64,000 bases of DNA, from positions 4,526,001 through 4,590,000 of the forward strand of contig NZ_FXBL01000004.1 of NCBI RefSeq assembly GCF_900177325.1. Reading direction: 5' to 3'. Position 1 is the first letter of the stretch. Every line of letters starts with the position of its first letter. The stretch comes from Mesorhizobium australicum. Its GTDB lineage: Bacteria > Pseudomonadota > Alphaproteobacteria > Rhizobiales > Rhizobiaceae. The position numbers and the translations under genes are program-made. The notes below the pieces were generated by a model, which made no database searches, was not told where the DNA came from, and saw only the letters and a list, made by a program, of their open reading frames with translations. This document shows positions 58,186 to 64,000 of this stretch, piece by piece.

Positions 58186-58974
58186 TCACTTTGCCATGAT
58201 GCCGCCGTCGACGGGGATCGTCACGCCGGTCATGAAGCTTGATGCGGGCGAAGCGAGGAGGAGGGCGAGACCCTTGATCTCCTCCGGATCGGCTATGCGC
58301 CCGAGCGGCACCATGGCGGCGAACTGGGCCGCTACCTCGGGCTGCCGGATGCGACCGCTTGCGATGTTCGTCCTGAACGGGCCGGGCGCGATGCCGTTGA
58401 CCATCACGTCGTAGGCGGCGAGCTCCATGGCCGACTGGCGGACAAGGTTCACGACGGCCGATTTCGTTGCTGTATAAGCATAACCGCACATGACGTCCGA
58501 CCTCAGGCCGGCGACGGAGGCAATGGCGATGATCCGTCCACTCCTCTGCACCTTCATGTGTTTGGCCGCCGACTGGATGGTGGCGAAGACTCCCGTCAGG
58601 TTGATCTGCAGGACGCGGTCCCACTGGTCGTCGTTCACGGCGTTGATCTGGCCGGCTTCCGTGAGATAGCCGGGGCCGGCCGTCACGCCGGCATTCGCCA
58701 CCATCGCGTCCAGCCGGCCGTGGCGGGCGACGAGATCGTCCGTCCTTCGCCTTATCGCTTCCCGGTCCGAAACGTCGAGCAGCACGGCCTCGGCCCGCCC
58801 GCCGGCGGCCGAGAGCCGCCCGACGGCGCGGTTCAGACCTTCCCGATCGACGTCGGCAAGCGCGACATGCGCGCCGGCTTCCGCCAGCACCTCGGAGATC
58901 GCCAGGCCGAGCCCGCTTGCGGCACCCGTGACCATGGCGACTTTGCCGACCATCGAAAACCGCGAACCATTCAT
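58186..58974 (-). CDS. Short-chain dehydrogenase/reductase
   Basis: This protein has 262 residues from the ATG at 58974, which follows GGGAGGA; the frame to 58989 is shorter-spaced and less likely. Cofactor motif VTGAASGLGLAISEVLAEAG lies near 15-34, with a Ser in IAIASVAGLRS and the YAYTATK catalytic segment. The C-terminus TGVTIPVDGGIMAK is that of FabG-like SDRs. It heads the SDR-VOC-carboxylesterase operon, and the GntR-type palindrome at 58996 lies 22 bp upstream. Confidence 0.88.
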   Translation of the reverse strand: MNGSRFSMVGKVAMVTGAASGLGLAISEVLAEAGAHVALADVDREGLNRAVGRLSAAGGRAEAVLLDVSDREAIRRRTDDLVARHGRLDAMVANAGVTAGPGYLTEAGQINAVNDDQWDRVLQINLTGVFATIQSAAKHMKVQRSGRIIAIASVAGLRSDVMCGYAYTATKSAVVNLVRQSAMELAAYDVMVNGIAPGPFRTNIASGRIRQPEVAAQFAAMVPLGRIADPEEIKGLALLLASPASSFMTGVTIPVDGGIMAK

Positions 58975-58995
58975 GTGAAATCCTCCCATTCTCAG

Positions 58996-59009
58996 TTTGG
59001 TATGCCAAA
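58996..59009. promoter_or_regulatory. GntR-type operator candidate 1, TTTGGTATGCCAAA
   Basis: This is an inverted repeat of TTTGG and CCAAA around TATG. It lies 22 bp upstream of the SDR start at 58974 and matches the two elements in the gntR promoter region. GntR/FCD regulators typically bind such 8-14 bp palindromes with a central TATAC-like core. Confidence 0.6.
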
Positions 59010-59203
59010 TTCATTTTCAGCCAGTTGGCAAGCGAAATCGTTTCGATAAAAATAATACAATAAAACCATATATTTAAGCGCATATTGAATGTGGTAATGG
59101 CTTTGGTCTGGTATGAGGTTGTTGACTGAATTGTATTTTTCCGGTGTAGATCGACCCAACAGCCGATCCAAGCGGCGAGCGTGATGACAGGGAGGTCGGC
59201 GCG
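59010..59203. promoter_or_regulatory. AT-rich divergent promoter region
   Basis: This region is strongly AT-rich against its surroundings. A possible sigma-70 site for the plus strand is TTGACT at 59122-59127 and TGTAGA at 59145-59150, 17 bp apart. The alpha/beta hydrolase ATG follows at 59204 after GGGAGG. No second palindrome is clear. Confidence 0.4.
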
Positions 59204-59980
59204 ATGGCGCATACGGAATCAATCGAAACGGTGGCGGGGTGCGGCATCCGCGTGATGCGCAAGGGAAAGGGCGAGCCGCTGCTCTTCCTTCACGGTGCGT
59301 CTGGCGCCGCCCGCTGGCTGCCGTTCATGGAAATGCTGTCCGAACGCTACGACGTCATCGTCCCCGAGCATCCCGGGTTCGGCGGCTCGGAGACCCCGGA
59401 ATGGCTCGATACGGTGGGCGACCTCGCCTATTTCTATCTCGACGTGATCGATCATCTCGGGCTTGACGGCGTGCACTTGGTCGGCACGTCGATTGGCGGA
59501 TGGATCGCCGCCGAACTCGCCACCCGTTCCTGCGAGAAGATCAAGACGCTGACGCTGGTGGCCCCCGCGGGCATCCATGTGAAGGGCCTCAGGAAGGGCG
59601 ACATGTTCATGTGGTCGCCGGAAGAGCTGTCCCAGAACCTGTTCCACAATCAGGAAATCGCCAGCGCGATGCCCCAGCCGGCCAACGACGCGGAACTGAT
59701 GGTCGTGCTGAAGAACCGGCTGATGACGGCGAAGCTCGGCTGGCAGCCGCGCTTCTACAATCCGCATCTGCGCAAGTGGCTGCACCGGGTCGACGTGCCG
59801 ACGCTGATCGTCTGGGGCGACGACGACAAACTCATCCCGGCCGGATACGGACCGGCCTATCGTGACCTGATCCCGAACTCCGAACTCGAGATCATCCCCC
59901 AGTGCGGACACCTGCCGCATGTCGAGAAGGCGCAGGAATTCACGTCCAGGGTCGTCACCTTCATCCAGGGAGCCGCGTGA
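59204..59980 (+). CDS. Alpha/beta hydrolase (MhpC/meta-cleavage hydrolase type)
   Basis: This 258-residue protein has the oxyanion segment FLHGASGAA at 28-36, nucleophile Ser96 in VGTSIGGW, acid Asp207 or Asp208 in WGDDDKL and His236 in CGHLPHVEKA. The size and motifs fit C-C hydrolases of meta-cleavage pathways, esterases and lactonases alike. Its stop overlaps the ATG of the luciferase-like gene (TGATG), so the two are coupled and probably act on one substrate. Confidence 0.88.
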   Translation: MAHTESIETVAGCGIRVMRKGKGEPLLFLHGASGAARWLPFMEMLSERYDVIVPEHPGFGGSETPEWLDTVGDLAYFYLDVIDHLGLDGVHLVGTSIGGWIAAELATRSCEKIKTLTLVAPAGIHVKGLRKGDMFMWSPEELSQNLFHNQEIASAMPQPANDAELMVVLKNRLMTAKLGWQPRFYNPHLRKWLHRVDVPTLIVWGDDDKLIPAGYGPAYRDLIPNSELEIIPQCGHLPHVEKAQEFTSRVVTFIQGAA

Positions 59981-61149
59981 TGAAATTCTACATGATGCAT
60001 CTGATGCCGTACGCGGATCTCGATCTCGACTACGATAAGACCTACAATTCCGCCTGGATCACGCTTCCGAACAGCTATTACGACCCGAAGAAGGGCGCGA
60101 AGCTCTACAACCGCTATCTCGACGAACTCGAATATGCCGACCAGCTCGGCTTCGACGGCGTCTGCGTCAACGAGCATCATCAGAACGCCTACGGGCTGAT
60201 GCCTCAGCCCGGTGTGATGGCCGGCGCGCTCGCGCGGCGCACCAAGAAGGTGAAGATCGCGATCCTCGGCCGCGCGCTGCCGCTTCTCAACAATCCGGTC
60301 ACAGTCGCGGAGGAGTTCGCGATGGTGGACAACATCACCGAGGGCCGCTTCATTGCCGGCTTCGTACGCGGCATCGGTGCCGAATACCATGCCTGGAGTT
60401 CCAATCCGGCGGATTCTCATGATCGTTTCCACGAGGCGCACGACCTGATCCTGCGTGCGTGGACTGAAACCGGACCCTTCGCCTTCGAAGGCAAGCACTA
60501 CCAGTTCGAATACGTCAACCTGTGGCCGCGCCCCTATCAGACACCGCGCCCGCCGATCTGGATCCCTTCGCAGGGGTCGAGCGAGACCATCGAGTGGGCC
60601 TCCCATCCCGACCGCCGCTATACCTATCTCCAGACATTCACGCCGGTCTCGATGCTGGCCAAGTACATGCAGATGTACAAGGAGATGGCGCGGGCGCACG
60701 GCTATGAGGCGACCGAGGATCAGCTTGGCTGGTCAGTGCCCGTCTATGTCGGCGAAACCGACGAGATCGCCCGTCGCGAGGCAAAGCCTCACATCGAGAA
60801 CTTCCTGAACAAGTTCCTTCGCATGCCGAAGGAGATGCTTCTGCCGCCCGGCTATCTCTCGCTCAAGTCCATGCTTGGCGTGATGCAGGCGAAGTCGGCC
60901 ATCGGTGGTCAACAGACGATCGACTCCGTGATGGAGAAGGGCATGTTCATCTGCGGCAGCCCCGAGACCGTCCGCCAGAAGCTCGCCGACTATCAGGGTC
61001 AGATCGGCTTCGGCCACCTCCTGTCGCTGCTTCAGTTCGGAACCCTGCCGGCCGAACTGACGCGCAAGAGCATGGAGCTCTATGCCACAGAGGTCATGCC
61101 TTACCTGCGCGCAAGCACGGCCGCCAAGGTCACGGAAGCGGCGGAGTGA
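59980..61149 (+). CDS. Luciferase-like flavin-dependent monooxygenase (LLM)
   Basis: This protein has 389 residues from the ATG at 59980, which overlaps the preceding stop. The TIM-barrel LLM landmarks are GFDGVCVNEHHQNAYGLMP near 55-73, KKVKIAILGRALPLLNNPV near 87-105 and the ITEGRFIAGFVRGIGAEYHAW segment. Such enzymes use FMNH2 and O2 to oxidise the substrate and need a separate flavin reductase, which may be the one encoded at 62930. The partner alpha/beta hydrolase would open an ester or lactone product, as in Baeyer-Villiger pathways. Confidence 0.88.
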   Translation: MKFYMMHLMPYADLDLDYDKTYNSAWITLPNSYYDPKKGAKLYNRYLDELEYADQLGFDGVCVNEHHQNAYGLMPQPGVMAGALARRTKKVKIAILGRALPLLNNPVTVAEEFAMVDNITEGRFIAGFVRGIGAEYHAWSSNPADSHDRFHEAHDLILRAWTETGPFAFEGKHYQFEYVNLWPRPYQTPRPPIWIPSQGSSETIEWASHPDRRYTYLQTFTPVSMLAKYMQMYKEMARAHGYEATEDQLGWSVPVYVGETDEIARREAKPHIENFLNKFLRMPKEMLLPPGYLSLKSMLGVMQAKSAIGGQQTIDSVMEKGMFICGSPETVRQKLADYQGQIGFGHLLSLLQFGTLPAELTRKSMELYATEVMPYLRASTAAKVTEAAE

Positions 61150-61157
61150 CGCCTGCG

Positions 61158-61176
61158 GAGCTGACGGTGTCAGCTC
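61158..61176. terminator. Bidirectional hairpin between LLM and gntR genes
   Basis: GAGCTGAC and GTCAGCTC form a perfect 8-bp stem with a 3-nt loop. It starts 8 bp after the LLM stop and includes the gntR stop codon (61170-61172). The position between convergent genes fits a shared terminator, though no T-tract follows. Confidence 0.6.
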
Positions 61177-61868
61177 TCCGGGTCAGGCTTCGGGTCGTTG
61201 AGGATCGAGAACAGATGGCCGCTCATCGCCGCTTCCGCCCAGTCAGGGTTGCGCGTCTTCAGGGCGGCGATGATCTCGTTGTGCTGCCGATGCGTCCGCT
61301 TTGTTCGCTCCTCGACAGGTTCGCTGTAGTGGTTGAAAATCGATGCGGGAAGCTCAAGCGACGAGGCCAGAATCTTCTCGAGCCGCGGGCTGTCGGCTGC
61401 GCGCGCGATCGTCGCGTGAAACTCGTTGTTCAGGTCGTCGAAGCGGGCGAGATGCTTGTGCCACCCGAGATCGGCGAAGACGAGTTCCATCTCGGCTTCG
61501 ACCGCTTCCAAATGAGCGATCTGCGCGGCGGTGATCCTCAGCGCGGCGCGGCGGGCGCCATGGCCTTCCAGCTTGGCGCGCAGACGGAATACCTCCGCCA
61601 CGTCGGACATCGAGAAACTGGCCACCTGGCCGCGTCGATAGCGTTCGAGCACCACGAGGCCTTCGTTTCCAAGGCGGCTCAGCGCTTCTCGCACAGGGGT
61701 GCGGCTGACGCCGATGCGTTCGGCAAGCTTTGCTTCCTGCAGGGTTTCTCCCGAACGAAGGTCGCCCGAAACAATCGCCGCGCGAATATAGCGATACGCG
61801 CTCTCCACCGCGCCGTTCGCATCGGGGAGGTCTCTCGGAGAAGAATTTCCGCGGGTCTTGCTATCCAT
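61170..61868 (-). CDS. GntR-family regulator, FCD subfamily
   Basis: This protein has 232 residues from Met at 61868; an ATG at 61889 adds seven. The N-terminal winged HTH near 20-80 shows AYRYIRAAIVSGDLRSGETL, AERIGVSRTPVREALSRLGNEG and a wing RRGQVASF. The FCD effector domain follows, with LRAKLEGHGARRAA and the metal-type residues in DLNNEFHATIARA and HQRHNEI-like segment (HRQHNEIIAAL). FCD domains usually bind a small organic acid with a metal ion. It is divergent from the SDR at 62062, and two palindromes lie between them. Confidence 0.9.
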   Translation of the reverse strand: MDSKTRGNSSPRDLPDANGAVESAYRYIRAAIVSGDLRSGETLQEAKLAERIGVSRTPVREALSRLGNEGLVVLERYRRGQVASFSMSDVAEVFRLRAKLEGHGARRAALRITAAQIAHLEAVEAEMELVFADLGWHKHLARFDDLNNEFHATIARAADSPRLEKILASSLELPASIFNHYSEPVEERTKRTHRQHNEIIAALKTRNPDWAEAAMSGHLFSILNDPKPDPES

Positions 61869-61938
61869 CAGTCTGGCCGTGCCTACCAATCGGGTTCAGA
61901 GCAATCGCATAGGGGGCGGGCACCTGCAAGACAACCAG

Positions 61939-61952
61939 TTTGGTATACGAAA
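61939..61952. promoter_or_regulatory. GntR-type operator candidate 2, TTTGGTATACGAAA
   Basis: This has one mismatch to the inverted repeat TTTGG-N4-CCAAA. It lies 71 bp upstream of the gntR start at 61868 and about 110 bp upstream of the SDR at 62062. It shares the arm TTTGGTAT with 58996. Confidence 0.6.
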
Positions 61953-62001
61953 AGCCCATCAATTGCGCATATTGTCGCATAATCTGTTGATCTCACGATA
62001 T

Positions 62002-62015
62002 TTTTGTATACGATA
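62002..62015. promoter_or_regulatory. GntR-type operator candidate 3, TTTTGTATACGATA
   Basis: This shares GTATACGA with 61939-61952 and lies 47 bp upstream of the SDR start at 62062, in the AT-rich part of the divergent gap. It is the poorest match of the three. Confidence 0.5.
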
Positions 62016-62061
62016 GTTCAATCATCTGAACGCGGCCGAGGAGACCCGGGAGGGGAGCGAG

Positions 62062-62916
62062 ATGAAAATTGAGCCGGGAATGGCCGCATTGGTGACAGGG
62101 GCCGGATCAGGGATTGGGCGCGGCATCGCGCTCGCCCTCGCGCGTCGCGGCGTAGATGTCGGCGTCTGCGACATTCGGCAGGCAGATGCCGAGGCCACCG
62201 TTGCACTCGTCGAGGCAGCGGGCGGGAGGGCCGTGGCGGTCCAGGCGGATGTCTCCGTCCGCGGATCGGTCGAAGAGGCTACCGACATGGTGGAGGCGAA
62301 TTTCGGGCCGATCTCGATCCTGTGCAACAATGCCGGGATCGCCATGCACGGTGTTCCCCTTCACGAAATCTCCCAGGCCGACTGGGACTGGGTGATCGGC
62401 GTCAATGTCTACGGCGTGATCCATGGCATGAACGTGGTCGTCCCGCGCATGCTGGCATCCGGCAAGCCGGCGCATGTCGTCAACACGGCATCGATCGGCG
62501 GCTTCCAGGTCAATCCGAACTTCCTGACCGGCGCTTACTCGATGACGAAGTATGCGGTGGTCGCCCTCAGCGAAGGGATGCAGAACGAACTCGCCGGCAC
62601 CAACGTCGGTGTCTCCGTCCTTGCACCGGCCGCCGTCGACACAGGCATACACCTGTCGGAAAGAAGCCGTCCCGATCGCCTCGGCGGCGCATATGTGCGA
62701 CCCGAGAACCATTTCATGGGCGACCTCATCAAGAACAGCGCAAAGCCCGAGGATATCGGTGAACGGGTCGCGGCCGCCATCGAGGGGGACGAGTTCTACA
62801 TCTTCACCCACCCCGAAACCCAGCATTGGCTCGAAGCGCGTCATGAACGAATCCGCGCCGGCTTCGACGCGGCGCGTACGCGATTGGCCGAGTCGATGGC
62901 CGAGGCGGCGGAATAG
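62062..62916 (+). CDS. Short-chain dehydrogenase/reductase
   Basis: This 284-residue protein follows GGAGGGGAGCG. It has the cofactor motif VTGAGSGIGRGIALALARRG near 12-31, NNAGIAMHG near 91-99, a Ser in NTASIGGFQVN and the YSMTK pair near 158-162. It is longer at the C-terminus than typical FabG-type SDRs. It is divergent from gntR with two operators in the gap, so it is the probable main target. It forms an operon with the FMN reductase 13 nt downstream. Confidence 0.88.
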   Translation: MKIEPGMAALVTGAGSGIGRGIALALARRGVDVGVCDIRQADAEATVALVEAAGGRAVAVQADVSVRGSVEEATDMVEANFGPISILCNNAGIAMHGVPLHEISQADWDWVIGVNVYGVIHGMNVVVPRMLASGKPAHVVNTASIGGFQVNPNFLTGAYSMTKYAVVALSEGMQNELAGTNVGVSVLAPAAVDTGIHLSERSRPDRLGGAYVRPENHFMGDLIKNSAKPEDIGERVAAAIEGDEFYIFTHPETQHWLEARHERIRAGFDAARTRLAESMAEAAE

Positions 62917-62929
62917 CGGGGCGGCGGAC

Positions 62930-63583
62930 ATGTCAGATCAAACCAAAGTCCTCAGCACGTCTCGCGGGTTCGCCGGCTCCCGGCCCCATATCGTCGGCAT
63001 CGGCGGGACGACGCGGATCGGCTCGTCGTCTGAGACGGCGCTGCGCTACGCTCTCGCCGCAGCCGAGCGGCGCGGCGCTTCGACTGAACTGATCGCCGGG
63101 CCTCTGCTCGACCTTCCGATGTATGACCCGTCGGACGATCATCGCAGCCCGTCGGGGCGGCGGCTTGTACAGTCGCTCCGGCGCGCCGACGGCGTGATCA
63201 TCTCGACTCCGAGCTACCACGGCGCGCTGTCTGGCGTGATCAAGAACGCACTCGACTATGTCGAGGACATGCGTGCCGACGGTAGGCCCTATCTCGACGG
63301 CCGCGGCGTGGGTGTGATCGTCACCGCGTTCGGAGCCCAGGCGCTCGGTACCACGCTTGTGGGTGTCCGCTCGATCGTCCATGCGCTTCGCGGCTGGCCG
63401 ACTCCGTTCGCCGCAGCGCTGAATTCCCAGAACAAGCCGTTCGAAAACGGCATGCCGGCGAACCGCGAGGTCGAGTTTCAACTGGAGACAGTGGCCACGC
63501 AGGTCGTCCGCTTTGCCGCCATTCAACATGCGATGGCAGAAGAGACGCTGCAGCTTCCCAGGATTACAGCCGCCAGCGGCTGA
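62930..63583 (+). CDS. NADPH-dependent FMN reductase (SsuE/flavodoxin-like)
   Basis: This protein has 217 residues from the ATG at 62930; the longer frame from 62552 is inside the SDR gene. The flavodoxin-like FMN-binding GIGGTTRIGSSSETA near 24-38 and STPSYHGALSGVIKNALDY near 93-111 are characteristic of SsuE/MsuE-type reductases. It supplies reduced FMN to a two-component monooxygenase. The luciferase-like enzyme at 59980 is the only obvious client nearby, 2.9 kb to the left. Confidence 0.88.
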   Translation: MSDQTKVLSTSRGFAGSRPHIVGIGGTTRIGSSSETALRYALAAAERRGASTELIAGPLLDLPMYDPSDDHRSPSGRRLVQSLRRADGVIISTPSYHGALSGVIKNALDYVEDMRADGRPYLDGRGVGVIVTAFGAQALGTTLVGVRSIVHALRGWPTPFAAALNSQNKPFENGMPANREVEFQLETVATQVVRFAAIQHAMAEETLQLPRITAASG

Positions 63584-63635
63584 CGGAACGCACGAATTAC
63601 CGGCGTCGGGAGGAGAACTGACACCGGCGAAACTA

Positions 63636-63652
63636 GCCCGGAGAAGCCGGGC
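63636..63652 (+). other. Hairpin just upstream of the TAXI-receptor ribosome binding site
   Basis: GCCCGG and CCGGGC pair around a 5-nt loop and end a few nt before AAAGGAGGAAA at 63655. It could affect ribosome access to the receptor start, but this is weakly supported. Confidence 0.3.
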
Positions 63653-63667
63653 CAAAGGAGGAAAGCC

Positions 63668-64000
63668 ATGAAACTGTTCTCGAAAGCCGCTCTGGCGGGC
63701 GTCGTCACGCTCGCCTCCCTCTGGACGACAGCCGTCCAAGCCCAGACGGTCAGCATCTCAACCCTGCCACCCGGCTCGATCAACAACGTCCAGACCCAGG
63801 CGATCGCGAAGGTCGTGCAGGAGAAGGCCGGCATCCAGATGCGTGTCATCACCTTCAACTCTCCGGCCGCGAGCATGGGCGCCGTCCAGGCCGGCGAGGC
63901 GGCTTTCACGTTCATGTCCAACGACGAGGTCGGTATCGCCGTGCGCGGCAAGGACGAACACGCAGGCAAGCCGCTCGACAAGCTCGAGCTGGCGGCCACG
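63668..64000 (+). CDS. TAXI-family TRAP transporter receptor (3' end outside the window)
   Basis: Only the first 111 codons are present. The signal peptide ends near residue 26 (TAVQAQTVS). ISTLPPGSINNVQTQAIAKVV and EAAFTFMSNDE match TAXI-type receptors, which work with fused TRAP permeases instead of ABC subunits. The ATG at 63668 follows GGAGGAAAGCC. The permease gene expected downstream is beyond the window. Confidence 0.82.
   Translation, partial: MKLFSKAALAGVVTLASLWTTAVQAQTVSISTLPPGSINNVQTQAIAKVVQEKAGIQMRVITFNSPAASMGAVQAGEAAFTFMSNDEVGIAVRGKDEHAGKPLDKLELAAT

Noticed and set aside
59107-59120. TCTGGTATGAGGTT as a GntR-type site
   Set aside because: The left arm resembles TTTGGTAT but the right arm CCAAA is missing.
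1-64000. tRNA, rRNA, CRISPR arrays, insertion sequences, integrase or attachment sites
   Set aside because: No repeat-spacer array, transposase motif, inverted terminal repeat pair or tRNA-like cloverleaf was found while reading; island status rests on gene content, not on mobility genes.

Overview
The window is 64 kb of GC-rich DNA from a Gram-negative bacterium. It most resembles an alphaproteobacterium of the Hyphomicrobiales (Mesorhizobium/Aminobacter-like). This is inferred from gene content and codon use: many periplasmic-binding-protein transporters (ABC NitT/TauT, ABC peptide, ABC Liv, TRAP, TAXI), HpaR-like MarR regulation, and tight ATGA/TAATG-coupled operons. I see no rRNA, tRNA, CRISPR, insertion sequence or phage gene. 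Almost every gene is catabolic, a transporter or a local regulator, so the window reads as one large catabolic island for aromatic and phenylpropanoid-like acids.

Layout. 0-5 kb (minus strand): a NitT/TauT-type ABC transporter followed by an HpaR-like MarR regulator and a PaaG-like crotonase. 5-7.6 kb (minus): a LysR regulator, an arylmalonate-decarboxylase-like protein and a 3-hydroxyisobutyrate-dehydrogenase-like enzyme, divergent from a cytochrome P450 plus [2Fe-2S] ferredoxin. 9.3-13.8 kb (plus): SnoaL-like protein, aldehyde dehydrogenase, crotonase and GMC oxidoreductase. 13.8-19.3 kb (minus): hpaF-E-D-G-H-I, the homoprotocatechuate meta-cleavage pathway. 19.4-25 kb (minus): a peptide-type ABC importer with a fused double ATPase. 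25.2-28.3 kb: hpaC and hpaB (4-hydroxyphenylacetate 3-monooxygenase), divergent from an HpaA/PobR-like AraC regulator. 28.3-33.2 kb (minus): thiolase, FadB-type fusion, MDR oxidoreductase and thioesterase, a beta-oxidation module. 33.4-36.9 kb: three DUF3237 (UPF0311) paralogues and a feruloyl-CoA-synthase-like ligase. 37-48 kb (minus): a long TRAP-transporter operon with GMC, aldehyde and 3-hydroxyacid dehydrogenases, SDR, SnoaL-like protein, CoA ligase and two DctP receptors. 48.2-53.5 kb (minus): a Liv-type ABC transporter and an ABC-ATPase remnant. 53.9-58.9 kb (minus): SDR, TetR, a CoA-ligase remnant, carboxylesterase, VOC protein and SDR. 59.2-64 kb: alpha/beta hydrolase and luciferase-like monooxygenase, a GntR regulator divergent from an SDR, FMN reductase and a TAXI receptor cut by the window edge.

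The most striking signal is regulatory. A 12-bp inverted repeat, TTAACNNGTTAA, occurs in eight or nine copies between 5.0 and 48.0 kb. All but one lie in non-coding DNA upstream of an operon; the exception overlaps the araC start codon. The transporters, hpa genes, beta-oxidation module, DUF3237/ligase block and TRAP operon would then form one local regulon. The HpaR-like MarR protein is the obvious candidate regulator. Right of 48 kb this motif stops and two other palindromes take over, one at TetR-linked and one at GntR-linked promoters, so the island appears to consist of three regulatory blocks.

Working model (inference): CoA ligases activate aromatic side-chain acids, the FadB/thiolase module shortens the side chain, HpaBC hydroxylates the resulting 4-hydroxyphenylacetate-type ring, and HpaDEFGHI takes it to pyruvate and succinic semialdehyde. 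The P450, GMC/ALDH pairs, DUF3237 proteins and arylmalonate-decarboxylase-like protein would act on upstream substrates that the sequence alone does not identify.
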